Shown: one piece after another, positions 47,540-58,679 of the stretch
How the letters are laid out: each line of letters begins with the position of its first letter
How positions within the stretch are numbered: position 1 is the stretch's first letter
NCBI GenBank assembly: GCA_949126835.1
Contig: OX421506.1
Span: forward strand, 31,839,378 to 31,903,377
Origin: Anisus vortex
Lineage: Eukaryota; Mollusca; Gastropoda; Planorbidae
DNA length: 64,000 bases
Direction of reading: 5' to 3'
The notes under the pieces: model-generated
Databases searched by the model: none
What the model saw: only the letters and a program-made list of their open reading frames with translations
Told to the model about the DNA's origin: nothing
Translations under genes and position numbers: made by a program

Positions 47540-48926
47540 TTTAAATGTCATTCCCCCCTCTGTCACCCCCTCCCCCTCTTTCTTTCTCTCTTTCACAAAC
47601 TTTTAAACCCCACTAACACAACTGAAGTAGTGGTGGTATGTATCATCCCCATTTACTTCTGCAGAAATCATTCAAGGGAGAGGGTGTATTCTCATCCCTC
47701 CCCCCTCCACCTCCCTCTACTCTGACGTCCATGGTGTAAACTCCCTGGCACTAAATGAAAGAAACGCTTAAAAATGCCTTCAATCAAAATGGTTCCAATT
47801 TAGTGTTATAAGCACAAGCGGCACTATAAGGTTGTGTCACAGCTGCTAATGTGAAGGAATCATAACACGTGACGTAACATGCTTTTTTGTTACGCTTACG
47901 AACTTTGACCTTTACATTATGACAACGCGCAAAACAAAACCTCACTTGAAGGATTGTGTGCTCAGCACAACGTTCAGTTATGACACCGACCTTTTTTCAA
48001 ACTCGTGTAGTTTCCAATATACTATATACTAATGTTGGCGGAACATTGGGTGAAGATTAGATCTACACGAAATACACTGGATTGTTCGATTGTTTTTTGT
48101 TTTTTTCTTTTTGGGGGGGGGGGGGGGGGGGTGAAAAGTTTGCTTTTTAACTAAAAAAAATGTTGAAGTTGAGGCTTATGGGACTTATATTGTTGTTGTT
48201 GGTGGCTAGAATCTCAGGGTTAACTAGATGACAGAATTAAAGAATTGTTGATGAGTTTTTTAGCGAGGTGGCGCCGAGTGCGTAAATGATACCATTTAAT
48301 GGCGCAGTGGACGTCACACGCTCTAAGCGGATTTTTTGTGTATAAGCTTCACCCTTTCGTTAAAGCCTGTAGTTTATTTTTTATGCGTAAAACACCGCCC
48401 CCCCCCCTTTTTTTTTTCCATTCCCACTCCAAAATCCACCTCTTTCCTCTCCCGGTTTTATTTATTGGGAGGGAAAATAACCAGTCGGCCAAAAATCTCG
48501 TGGGAGACGAGAGATGCCGAGCGATAATCACGTGACATCGAACAACCGATCCACCAGAAAGGGGAGCGAACCTAATTGGTTAGTTGTTTTTTTTTAATCC
48601 ATTTCTCCCCCTTTTAAAAAAAAAATTTCCACCCAGACTTGTAGATCTAGTGCCAATAAACGATTAGAGGAAAAACTGCCCCTCATTATAGTCGCTACGG
48701 TGCATGCCATCAACAACAAGTCGCAGGCGAATCGAGGTCAAAGCGCCGCGATAATTAATGTGGAGTAGAGACTAGCAGGGATGATAAACTACTGCAAAGT
48801 AATGGCGGGTGTTTAGAAACAATGTGTTTTTCTTTCTTCGGCCAGTGACCCAGTGTCATTATCTTTAAGCTTATGCATACGATTCTTACTTAACACTAAC
48901 TCCACACATAAGTCTCGCATTTTTTA
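46863..48926. other. Non-coding, no gene seen
   Basis: CT microsatellite at 47,496-47,541, A run near 47,191-47,204 and G run at about 48,113-48,130. No gene recognised. Confidence 0.5.
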
Positions 48927-49040
48927 GTGAAGGGGTCGGCAACCTACGGTACGACTGGGCACGCACAATGGTTTTTAATGGCACGCCTAATGAATTATAA
49001 ATCATTCATTTGAACACTGTTATCAAAACGTTGCCGATTT
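48927..49040. mobile_element. hAT-type MITE remnant
   Basis: Starts gaaggggtcggcaacctacg and ends aacgttgccgatttat, diverged forms of the CAGGGGTCGGCAACCT inverted repeats. Internally ggcacgcacaatgg and tggcacgcctaatgaatt match relatives. Shortened relative to the 179-bp copy. Confidence 0.65.
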
Positions 49041-49676
49041 ATAGATAGTGAATTGGACTTTTTATTTGAACTTCTAGTTTTTATAGTTTGGGCGTTTAGC
49101 GATGAACCAACAAATTATCAACACAACATCAGATGAACTTATGATTAGTTTGTTCCGCATACTGAAATTCATAGTATAAAAACTACTTTAATAGTGCTAC
49201 CTAAGTGGTGTACACATAATTTCCTTTGCCTGGTATCCGTTAAAAAAATTAACTGTTTAACTATATTCACATTTCAAAGCTTTTTGTTTTCTCTTATGAA
49301 TCAACGTTTGAGGGCCATTGCCTTTTGAAAGACGTGTCCTTACAGACAGATGCTATTTACCACTGAGCTGTATATATAGATCAGTGGTATTTACTTGCCA
49401 ACTGCCCACGTTGTAAACACCCCTCCCCCCCCCAGATCTCCTTTAGAGATGCCAAGCTAGTTGTTTTTTTAGGAAATAGTAGACTAGCTCATTAATCACT
49501 ATAGGCGACGGCACTATGTCTCATGCTGTGATTATTATGCGTTCGTTAAATAAATGAGAGTTATCTGTTACCGGTATAGCCTAAGACGTAGATAGTTTAA
49601 AAACACGTCCAGGTGTTATGCAAAACTCATTGCCACTAGCAGTTTAAAATGAAAATTAATACGCGTGTACTATATA
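49041..49676. other. Non-coding, no gene seen
   Basis: No recognisable features apart from a C run near 49,422-49,433. Confidence 0.5.
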
Positions 49677-49750
49677 CAGTTAGACCTCGGTTTTCGTCGA
49701 TACTCCGTCGTTGAACGATCTGTGCAACCGAAGAAAACCGAGGCAATTAT
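49677..49750. mobile_element. Possible pogo/Tigger-like terminus
   Basis: After a TA, cagttagacctcggttttcg begins an inverted-repeat-like head in which cctcggttttcg recurs in reverse complement as gaaaaccgagg (49,733-49,743). The CAGT...CCTCGGTTT-type terminus resembles Tigger/pogo elements from memory. The second terminus was not found. Confidence 0.4.
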
Positions 49751-50962
49751 TTTTTTAAGGATCATTATAAATCCAATTTATTCGTTCTCATCTGTCCTTT
49801 GGGTTCCTTGTGGAATAACGCGGCCTCTGTCAAAGCACGCCACTCTCCACGGTCTCTTGCTAGTCACTCCAAAAATACATAAAAATATCTATAGAGAGAG
49901 AGAATACATGAGTAAGACACGTACGCAGGAACAAAGCCTTCACTAGACTTCGAACCCACCCGTGCCACGCACATGTACTAGATACCAAGGTACTTTAAAT
50001 CGTGTATATAAATCGAATTACATTCACAAATGAAGGTTTGGGCCATTTGTTGGGCCCATGCGGTTAAACGCGTGGAGATAATACTAATTGCCTCAGAAGC
50101 CTTCAGCTAGAAGTAAAATGTCTGAACATTGCTCCTTATCAGTGCCCAGAACTCTCTGGCAAAGATTTCTTTCAATTTTTAAAAAAACCCACGGCAAATT
50201 CTATTGATAGAAGTAGCCCTTAGTAGCCAGTCTCGGCTGATAGGAGCTGATGAGAAGTGTCAGGAGAACTTAAGGAAACAAACTATTGAGGTTTGTTGGT
50301 GGGGAAGGGCGTTTTTTATTTGGAGGTCGATGTCGGGGTGGGAGAGAGAGAGAGAGAAAAATGAGGGAGTTCCGTCATTACACTTTTACCAGTGCTCAGC
50401 ATTTCTACTGTTTGTTTTCGCAGACGATAGGATTTTTTTTTTCCGTCTTGGATTCTCGTAGCGCTTTCATTGGAAACAATGGACCCCCCCCCTTCCTATT
50501 TCTCCCTTTTCAACAATCTCAGAGGCTTGAGTAGTTTAATGTTGACCTGGGCGGATAAGATAATCACTCCCTCTTAATGGATGGATCTGATCCCGTGACG
50601 CACATGCTAGTCACCTGACACACACGCGGTCTCGTTATTGGCGCGCATGGTGTTTGTGTATGTTGGGTTAGAGTCAGTTCATCGAGGCGGTCTTCGAGGG
50701 TTCGCCGAGTAGTAAGGAAGATTTTAAAAAAAAGATAGATCGGTACATCAAAAAATTCTAAGTTCAAGATTTGCCCGCGAATCAGTTTTCTAGTATTACT
50801 ACTGCAATGGAATCGGTATCGTAGATGCCGTGGAATCGAATTAGCAGCTCTCTTGAGCTTATTTTAGGCTAAAGCGATTGTGTGTCTGTGTGAGAAAATG
50901 TGTTTTAAGATTGATGTTAGTAATCTTAGGTAACACACTTTGACTATTTCAAAATCTCTATA
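49751..50962. other. Non-coding, no gene seen
   Basis: Unique-looking sequence with a short GA run (50,343-50,358). Nothing recognised. Confidence 0.5.
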
Positions 50963-51100
50963 AGCTAGTGAAGCATTGTTTGCTAGTTACTTTACCTAAG
51001 GTAAGGTGGTCAGTACAATACCAGGACGTCGTTACTTTCCCTAATCCCTCGAATTGATGTCCGGTATTCGCCAGAGCTAGAGGAAGACCCAGCGACCCGA
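50963..51100 (-). mobile_element. SINE remnant, strongly diverged
   Basis: agctagtgaagcattgtttg, then gtggtcagtacaataccagg, then gtccggtattcgccagagct, then gaggaagaccc track the reverse complement of the SINE core with many changes. Confidence 0.45.
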
Positions 51101-51814
51101 CACTGAAACGACCATGATCAAAGAAACAGGAACATTTACAACAACAACAGCCCATCTTCCGGGCGTTAACAAGCTTTTAAGGCCGACGAGAACTTCGTAA
51201 TGGCGATCCAACGCTTTTATCTCTAGAATACCGCGACAACCTTGTGCCAACCAGTACGGTTAGCATTGGTACTGTCATGCAAGCTCACCCACATTATGTC
51301 ATAGCATAAAGCCCCCGACGGCCTCCCTGTGCTTTACACCACTGGCTGGCCACTACAGCGAAATTAACCCGAAACTCTGCTCAAAATGTCAACGGGGAGG
51401 AAAGGGGGGGGGGGGGGTCGGCTGGCGACACTTAGGCGTATTTCGGACCCAAACTAATTCTTATTGCAGTCGGTCAGGGAATTCCCTGTTGTCCTCTCCA
51501 CTGACCATCAATCGATCCATTCCGAATGTTGACCCGTCGGTACTGCTGTAGCCTACCACCTCCCCCCCCCCCCCACCACCAGCCCCTACGAAACTCCCTC
51601 CCCTCTTTACTGCGCAATTATATATTTTAGAATGTGTCAGAATTTGTTTTAACGTTACTTGGTTATGAAGAGTAGATTTGCGCTGGTATGGAGATTAACG
51701 TTGCATTGGTATAGAATAGAGTTGCAACGTGTATATTTTGCATTGGTGTATTAAGGGAGCCTAACTATAAAACGAAAAGCGAGCCCTATTTGTCGTTCGC
51801 TATTCAATGTAATT
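51101..51814. other. Non-coding; G and C runs
   Basis: G run at about 51,405-51,417 and C run at 51,562-51,574. Probably includes the body of the Helitron-like element whose 3' end is listed next. Confidence 0.45.
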
Positions 51815-51848
51815 GTTACCCCGAGCAACGCCGGGTAATTTTAGCTAG
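51815..51848 (+). mobile_element. Helitron-like 3' terminus
   Basis: A hairpin with arms ttaccc (51,816-51,821) and gggtaa (51,833-51,838) is followed by ttttag and a terminal CTAG before T. Helitrons end in CTRR preceded by a short hairpin, and the GGGTAAtttt-agCTAGT arrangement is typical. The 5' TC end was not located. Confidence 0.45.
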
Positions 51849-53201
51849 TAGAACGAAAAAAAACACGCTAAAACCCCAAGCCCAAATATTGCATAGTAGG
51901 CGAAGTGTTTGCCAAGACTCTGCTTTTAAAACATGACGTCCTTGCATTGTAGCAATGGATCTGTCTGTTTTAGTTGTAACTATTGGGCCAAAACATGTCG
52001 TACTTTTACAACCACTTTCCGAGGGTGTTACAACCGGTTGCCACTGACAACATTTCGTTTCTTCAGTTTCGCCTGTCGCTGTTTTGTGTCTGTGCAGTGA
52101 CGTCATGGAGATTCGAATCTTTTTTTTTTCTTTCTTTTAGTTGTTGCTAGGACAATGTATTGCTCGAGGCTGAGTGTTAGGTGGTATCGATCTCAACATT
52201 TGGGGTATTCGGGTATTCATAGCGATTTCTATTTTAAATGTTTTATTCTTTGAATTCAAGATTCCCAGGAACTCCTTCACAAATAGCTAGAACTCCTTAT
52301 CCCAGGTTTATCTTCTAATTTTCAAAATTGGTTTTTACGATGTTTACTACTTTCGAAAATCGATTACCTTTGTTCGTACTTTCTTTTTTTTTATTCTACG
52401 GAGAACCGTGCAAAATTCTGCCACACCTTCCCTTCCCCTTCTCTTCCGATTCTTTACCTCGATATCCTTTTTTTAAAAAAAAGTGAACAGCACGCGCCTC
52501 ATGGCCATCTTCTGGGGCGCCAAGAGAACCATAAATAGCAGACGAGACATTCAAAGGAAAAGACAATTTAAGACTTTACTTTTTTTTTTTTTTCGAATGC
52601 AGACTAGATCAGATTGTTCTTAAAAAAGAAAACCAACTGGCCAGATAGTAGTTCACCCTTTAGGCCATATTGCAAGATGACCTTTTTGTCTTTCGGAACA
52701 ACATAGGCTCCCATGTTGTTTTGTGTTGTTCAGCAATGAAACACTCCCCTTAAGCAGGATGAAAAGTTAATTGGTCAATTGGAAAAAGGAATAACGGCGG
52801 GGGCGGAGACGGGGTTCTGTTTGCTTTCAAACCTAGGGTTTTGGAATTTTGTTTGAGGACAGACACCTGTTTAAAACTGGTTATTCCCTAACAGCACATT
52901 ATATTGGACCAATAGCGGCCCAACATTGGGTCATGATTTAAATATTGGCTAAATGTTCGGCAAATATTGGGCTGTTAAGGTTGTTTCTTTTTTTTTTGTG
53001 ATTACTAAGGGCTAAGGTTGATAAAAAATCAAATATATTTTTGGTTGCCATGGCAACCGTAAAAATGTCCGATAAACAATGAGCTGGTGATGGGGAAAAG
53101 AAAACATACGAACATATGGGCTTTTGTGCTGGCCACACATTCGCCGTGGCGACAAAGCCTTCACATACTACTTATAATCAGACTTCACAAAAAGATTAGT
53201 C
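51849..53201. other. Non-coding upstream of receptor exons
   Basis: No supported gene. A SINE core fragment (gcttttgtgctggccacaca) lies at about 53,118-53,175. No candidate signal-peptide exon ending in phase 1 could be supported. Confidence 0.45.
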
Positions 53202-53398
53202 CAGGGGTCGGCAACCTTGTAATACTAGCGTTCCAAACTAGAATTTCTAACGCATTCAGTGTGCCCAAATGCCCCACATTATCCTGCCCTTTTCTTGTGA
53301 AAGAGACTTGAATTGCCTTTTTGGAGGTCTTTCGCGTGCCTTTGACAATCGCTCTGCGTGCCAAATCTTGCACGCGTTACGTAGATTGCCGATCCCCG
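53202..53398. mobile_element. hAT-type MITE, near complete
   Basis: Left end CAGGGGTCGGCAACCT, diverged right end gattgccgatccccg. Flanking gattagtc (53,194-53,201) and gtttagtc (53,399-53,406) match at 7 of 8 positions. Older than the perfect copy at 24,011. Confidence 0.75.
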
Positions 53399-53645
53399 GT
53401 TTAGTCTTTGCAACATGTTATGTGAGGCTAAAGGTTAGGATAAACTATAAGAGATATTTTATTTGAGATTTAAGAAATGTCATTTAGATTTAAACTTCCA
53501 CCCCTCACTTTTTACTAGGCCTAGTGAGTCCCTTAGCATAGCTTTTAGCGTAACCACTAGCATAACATATTAGTATAGTGTAGCCAATAGCTCTACAACA
53601 ACATTAATGTCGTCGTTGTTTTTTTTTTTTTTTCAATTTGGACAG

Positions 53646-53825
53646 TTTGTTACGGAAGTGACACTGGTCTAACTCTCCGGGGTGATGCCAACTTCAGATA
53701 CGTGCAGTACGCCAAGAACTACAACAACTGCCAGTTGGTCATTGGGAATCTGGAAATTGTTTTCCTGGACGATAAGGACACTTCCTACAACTTGAGCTTT
53801 TTATCCTCCATCGAAGAGGTGACAG
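53646..53825 (+). CDS. EGFR: EGFR exon: first part of domain I
   Basis: 180 nt, entered and left in phase 1, acceptor ttcaatttggacag and donor gtaaag. It encodes about 60 residues beginning VCYGSDTGLTLRG and including NNCQLVIGNLEIVFL and NLSFLSSIEEVTG. These align with human EGFR VCQGTSNKLT, NNCEVVLGNLEI and DLSFLKTIQEVAG, the N-terminal Receptor L domain that forms one half of the ligand clamp. The first Val codon is completed by a G from an upstream exon not found. The exon reads as intact, without stops. Confidence 0.93.
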
Positions 53826-53895
53826 GTAAAGGCCACATTTTCTTCTTTTGTTTTAAAAAGGTCTAAATAAAACAAGACTTATTTAAACCACTATT

Positions 53896-54145
53896 GGGGC
53901 ACGGTGCGTTTTTGGCTGGCCCTCGGTTTGAATCCCTGTGAAGGCTAGGATTTGTTCCTGGGTCTGGAAGGTGTCCCTGAGTCTACCCAGCTCAGATGGG
54001 TAACTGAAATTAGTTTGGGGTAAAGTAATGGCGGCTGTGTATTGTACTGGCCACACAATCCCCCAGTATGCTGTGGCTACAGAAAGTGGGGAACACTGCT
54101 TCGCCGGCCCTATGTATCAATTTGGTCCGACGGGATACTTTACTT
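53896..54145 (+). mobile_element. tRNA-derived SINE in EGFR intron
   Basis: Head shortened (ggggcacggtgcg joined to tggctggccctcggtttgaa), so most of the A-box region is deleted. Core and tail complete to gacgggatactttactt. It lies in sense orientation within the intron. Confidence 0.85.
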
Positions 54146-54469
54146 AAAAAGAAAAAATATAAACCACTAACAAGATCCACACCAATTATAACAAAAAAGT
54201 GACACCGGCTAACATTAAAACCCCTGAAAAAATTACCAACAAAAACCTTAAATTATAAAACACTAGTCATTAATTTTCAAGGTTTTAAAAAAAAAAATTG
54301 ATTTATTTAGAGCTTCTAATTAATTAACAAGTCATGATTGCAGGTTCGGGAGCAAGGCTAAATCCTGATATTTAGGCCTATATTTAATAATAATGTTGAG
54401 TCAGTCTTTTGTAAAAAAAATAAGTATTTTTAATTGCAGGGAGTATATCCAGAATACATGAATGATCTG

Positions 54470-54622
54470 TTTAATCAGCTTACACTTACATACTTTTCTG
54501 TAGAGTAAATTCCACTTTGTAAACTTACACTTACATACTCCACTGTAGAGTAAATTCCACTTTGTAATCTTACACTTACATACTGGCACTCCACTGAAGA
54601 GTAAATTCCACTTTGTAATCTT
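54470..54622. repeat. About 45-bp tandem repeat, 3 units
   Basis: Three units of acttacatact, then gtagagtaaattccactttg, with length variation. The last unit ends about 20 nt before the next acceptor site, so changes in unit number would alter the distance from branch point to upstream sequence. Confidence 0.85.
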
Positions 54623-54641
54623 CTGTTTTTACTTTCTACAG

Positions 54642-54821
54642 GCTATGTTCTTTTGACTGGAAATGACGTGAAATACATACCGCTGACCAGCCTGAAGGTG
54701 ATCAGGGGACAAAACCTATTCTCACACGAGAATGTTGGCTACAGCCTTTATATTGCCGTCAATGTACGAGCTTCAGATCCGAACGAAGGACTAATAGAGC
54801 TGCGCTTCAAGGAGCTAAGAG
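54642..54821 (+). CDS. EGFR: EGFR exon: second part of domain I
   Basis: 180 nt, phase 1 to phase 1, acceptor actttctacag, donor ggttgg (weak: GTTGGC after AG). Encodes GYVLLTGNDVKYIPL, TSLKVIRGQNLF and GLIELRFKELR. These match human GYVLIALNTVERIPL, LENLQIIRGNMYY and GLKELPMRNLQ. The LxxIRG and LxELxxxxL repeats are the beta-helix rungs of the Receptor L domain. There are no stops, and the downstream junction completes a Glu codon (EILAG). Confidence 0.92.
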
Positions 54822-56120
54822 GTTGGCTAAAATATGCCAATAGGAAAATTAAAAAAAAAACAGCAAATCCAATTTATCATTGTCCTGCTATATGTAACTA
54901 TTGGGTGGCTGGGTGTTGTCCTGGCCATACAATCCCCTAAATAATGCCATTAGACCTCCAGGTGCTACAATATTTTAAAAGTCCAAGTTATGATGTCCGT
55001 GAATTCTTCACCCTGGTCCATGAGTCTTACCTGGTCCATGACTTCTAACTGGACACTCGGTAAACGAATTCTACCTTGAAACCTGGATGATGAATTCTCT
55101 CTGGATATATAGCCCTTAAAGTCTATCCAGACACCTTGAATCCATTCAGTAAAGTACATTATGAAAAATCCCATCCAATACATTCAATCAAAGAGTTTGA
55201 TTTAGTTTTCCGTTGTTATATGTGTATGGCATGTTTAATTATTCTGATTTAGTCTGTATATTGCAAAAAAAAATTTGAATTCTGTCTATAATTCATTAAG
55301 TTACTTTTTTATTTCATTATGGCATAGAGATGTTCTGTGTCGCCAAGTATATTTTCTGGTAGTGTTTACATTTTTATTGTACTCATTTTAACTTCCACCT
55401 TCTGATACACATTTAGGAAAAGCCATCAAAGTACCTTTTGCACCTTTTTGTTGTAGTTTTGAAGAGTGTTAATGAAGTTATTTCTCTTATCTTATCTGAT
55501 ACTATCACCCAGCCTCGTGTACAATATTTCTTTATCACCTTAAATCAAAGTAAATAAGTACAATAAATAAATCATTGAAACTTTTATCAAGTGGTTTGAA
55601 TGAATAGAGACAGATAGAAAGATACTTGTGGCACAGTGGCCGAGTTGCAGCGCGTTCGACTGGCGACCCGACAGTTTTGGGTTCAAATCCTGGTGCAGGC
55701 CAGGAATTTTTTTCCCGGAGCTTGAGGTTGTTTCCCTGAATCTACCCAACTGTGATGGGTACCTGACACTAGTTGGGGTAAAGTAAAGGCGGCTGGGCCT
55801 TGCGCTGGTCACACATCCCCTCGTGTGCCTTGGCCACAGTAACTGGTGAACGCTGCTTCACCAGCCCTGTGATCAGTTTGGTTCAACTGTTACTTTACTT
55901 GAATGAATTATTGCCCAGTGAACTAGACCCTAGACAGAAGACAAGACACACACACGGGGCATAACAGTTTGGATTCAGACTACATCCTTTGATGAAAAGA
56001 GTACAGTCACGACTCTTGGCCGTCACAATAAAACGTCATTGACTATTAGCCGTTAACATTTTCTTATAAACAATCTCATCTAACACTTTTTCAAAAAAAA
56101 TTTAACAAAATCTTTTTCAG
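54822..56120 (+). other. Intron with SINE
   Basis: 1,299 nt. A SINE core fragment (gtggctgggtgttgtcctgg) lies at about 54,903-54,950 and a full SINE at 55,629-55,900. Nothing else recognised. Confidence 0.8.
55629..55900 (+). mobile_element. tRNA-derived SINE in EGFR intron, good copy
   Basis: Clear A box (tggccgagttg) and B box (ggttcaaatcc), core ggctgggccttgcgctggtc, tail gttactttactt. The phrase ttgaatgaat occurs at 55,596-55,605 and at 55,899-55,908, a possible target duplication if about 20 bp of GATA-like sequence precedes the head. Confidence 0.9.
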
Positions 56121-56255
56121 AGATATTAGCTGGGTATGTCTTCCTTCAAGACAACGATAATTTGTGTTATTACGAAAGTATAAAATGGAATGATATAATT
56201 CCTGGTCTTGAAAATCCTGTTAAGATGTATTCATCTTCAGTAAGAAGGAAACAAT
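56121..56255 (+). CDS. EGFR: EGFR exon: end of domain I
   Basis: 135 nt, phase 1 to phase 1, acceptor tctttttcag and donor gtgagt. Encodes EILAGYVFLQDNDNLCYYES, then IKWNDIIPGL, ending SSSVRRKQ before a split Cys. Human counterpart: [20 protein letters not shown] then IQWRDI. The conserved NLCY...I.W segment closes the first L domain and leads into the cysteine-rich domain. Intact. Confidence 0.93.
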
Positions 56256-56871
56256 GTGAGTATTAAAATTTGTTATAATGTTTTGAATCTGCATGTCAAC
56301 TTTGATTGACTAATCAGAGCTTGACTTCATGACATGGCACTTTAGTCTTTTTTCACCAACAACTTAAAAGTTCTGCCAGATTAAAATTAGTCGTATTATT
56401 ACTATTTGATTCGAATATAACATTTCTGTTTTTTTTTTTTTTAAATTGTTATTTTCTCTTTAGTTTCTTAGTGGCAAAATTTTTAAAAAGATAATTCACC
56501 CATGTCCTGTCATCCGATCCAACTGAAACTTGGTTTATAGGCTCCTTGGACATGACAATTCTATATAATTGTCAGCTCTACTCCCCCACTCCTAAAGGTT
56601 CAAACAAGGAATGAAATAGTTTTTTTTTTCTAGTTTTTCAAGAGGAAATAATAGAAAACAAATTTTTAAACAAGCTTTTGGGTGCATTCAAATCATATTC
56701 ATCAATGCAAAAATTAAAAATGGATGTTAAGGATTTTTATTAAACCTTTTTAAGGACTGTTTAACTCTTTGTTAATGCAGAAGTTTCAAAATATATTTAG
56801 TGTTAGCACTTTCTTTGTATGTTTTTTTATGGTTTGTTTTGGTAATTTGTTGTGTGTGTTTCAAACTTCAG
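56256..56871 (+). other. Intron, no gene
   Basis: 616 nt, AT-rich. ccgatccaactgaaacttgg near 56,516 weakly resembles the dispersed repeat at 37,851 and 39,057. Confidence 0.7.
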
Positions 56872-56937
56872 GTCCATCATGCGACCCAAGCTGTAACGGG
56901 CACTGCTGGGGGGCAGGACCAGACATGTGTCAGAAAT
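56872..56937 (+). CDS. EGFR: EGFR exon: start of cysteine-rich domain II
   Basis: 66 nt, phase 1 to phase 1, acceptor caaacttcag, donor gtaagg. Encodes CPSCDPSCNGHCWGAGPDMC then QK, matching human [20 protein letters not shown]. This is the first furin-like cysteine module; all expected cysteines and the WGAG turn are present. A very small exon, but unambiguous. Confidence 0.93.
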
Positions 56938-57570
56938 GTAAGGTTTGATTAATTTAAAAAACAACAACTTTGTCCTGCTAATACTGGCAAAACTTATCAC
57001 CTTTATTGGCCAAATTTAATTTCATCGCCAGACATCAATTGACAAGAACAACAGAATTAAGAAAAATATTGTTTAATTTTAAATCAGAAGACAACTATAT
57101 GGCCTTTGGTATTAGTCTAGTAGGCGAGTCTCCTGTTCAGACCAGACCCTTGGGCGACTTAGTTGAGGGAGCAGGAATTGTGGGTCCAAGATGATCTTAA
57201 CTTATAAGAAGCGCACTTCCATTTGCCAAATCTCCCCTGAAACTAAAACCATAAAACCATATTATTAAACTTTTATCTGTGTTGAAAAGAGGCTTAATGT
57301 TTACAGAATCCTGCTTGAACAGTTTTTACTGTATCATTATTTGAAACAATTTGGTTGAATCTTTGAATTTAACTAAATCAGTAACTTAACATCATTTAAA
57401 ACATTAATAAAAATGCAAGACTAGACTCGGACCACGGATGAGCGTAGGACGCAATAATCTTCTTTATAGAATGAGCGTCTGTAATGTATAAGATAAGATA
57501 AGATAAATGTCTTTTCTTAACATTTTGTAAAAAAAAATTGTAATCTTTTATTTTCTAATCCCTGTTTTAG
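56938..57570 (+). other. Intron with LINE fragment
   Basis: 633 nt, holding the LINE 3' end at 57,379-57,507, which ends about 63 nt before the next acceptor. An open frame at 57,006-57,194 is not conserved-looking. Confidence 0.8.
57379..57507 (+). mobile_element. LINE 3' end with GATAA tail
   Basis: cagtaacttaacatcattta through gcgtaggacgcaataatctt to gtataagataagataagata. A well-preserved short 3' end, sense to the receptor gene. The pure GATAA tail suggests it is among the younger copies. Confidence 0.8.
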
Positions 57571-57692
57571 TGACTCGCACGATCTGCCATGCGAATTGTG
57601 CCGACAGCCGTTGCTTTGGCCCCAACCCAAACCAGTGTTGCTCTCCAGAGTGTGCAGCTGGCTGCTATGGGTCATACAAAAATGAGTGCTTT
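57571..57692 (+). CDS. EGFR: EGFR exon: domain II, second module
   Basis: 122 nt, entered in phase 1, left in phase 0, acceptor tccctgttttag and donor gtaagt. After a split Leu it encodes TRTICHANCADSRCFGPNP, then NQCCSPECAAGCYGSYKNEC, then F. This matches human TKIICAQQC...CHNQCAAGCTGPRESDCL. The CCxxxCAAGC signature of ErbB domain II is intact. Confidence 0.93.
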
Positions 57693-58679
57693 GTAAGTTT
57701 TCCAATCAAATTTACTAGCACAAATATTTTTTTGTCGTTTAAATAAACGTATGTTTCTTTTTTTTTTGTGACCAAATGTTTTTTTTTAATTATTGAGCTT
57801 AATATGGAGATGATGTATTCAGCACTACAGACAGAAACACGGATCTCACACATCTAGGGGAGGGATGGGGCTTAGACAATATAGTTCATTGGGGAGGGGA
57901 GGTGTTTAACAAAATGTGACATCTTGTGGAAAAAAATGTATGCATCTTTAAATGAAATGCACACTTTAACAAGTTTCACTTAGTTAAATACAATGATTAT
58001 ACTGATTATCATATATTTTATATGATAATGACAATAAAAGTGAATAGAGATATGCTTTGTGCTGCTATATTGGATGGAAGGTTTTTTGGCTTAATGGTGA
58101 GGAGAGGGAAGGAGGGGGGGGGGGGGTCAAAAATGGCCAACTTTATTTTTGGACAGCCCATTATTACATCTTTGTGCTTAGACTTATCAGCTGTTTTCTG
58201 CTTCCATGCTTGGGATCCCAACTCGTTATGGTTAGGGTTGATCATCTTTTTTCGTTGTATATCCGTCTATGTCTTTGAGTCTTTTCTCTTATATATCATA
58301 TCGGCCATAATATACAGAAGGTTTGTTTTCTCTCACATTGCTTTTGAAAAGATCTAGAGTAAAAAAACAAACAATGTCTTTTTTTTTTTTGTGCAAACTA
58401 GCGAAAGAAATACTATTTGTCTTAGTAGTCAACAGTGAAAATTACATGATTTATCCATGAATGAATGTTTACTGTATCTCGTCTTTTTTTCTTTTTACTT
58501 ACTTCAAACCACAGCAAAGGTTTCCTTTGCGTACAACAAGCTAACATATAGGCCCAAGACAATTATATTTATATGCCTATGTTGAAAAGGTTGTGGGGAT
58601 TACACCTGTGCTTGAGTAGATATGCTACTTCCCAGTCTTGATACAATTCTTAGTTTGCTTGTTAAATCTAATTCTCCAG
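57693..58679 (+). other. Intron, no gene
   Basis: 987 nt, with a G run at about 58,115-58,126. No recognisable element. Open frames at 58,018-58,357 on both strands are not recognised. Confidence 0.7.

Larger units (their letters stand above)
53826..54641 (+). other. Intron with SINE and tandem repeat
   Basis: 816 nt, holding the SINE at 53,896-54,145 and the repeats at 54,470-54,622 close to the acceptor. Confidence 0.85.

Noticed and set aside
55629..55705. Possible tRNA gene
   Set aside because: A and B boxes are present, but the sequence continues into the SINE core and does not fold as a complete cloverleaf by eye; the same head recurs in every SINE.
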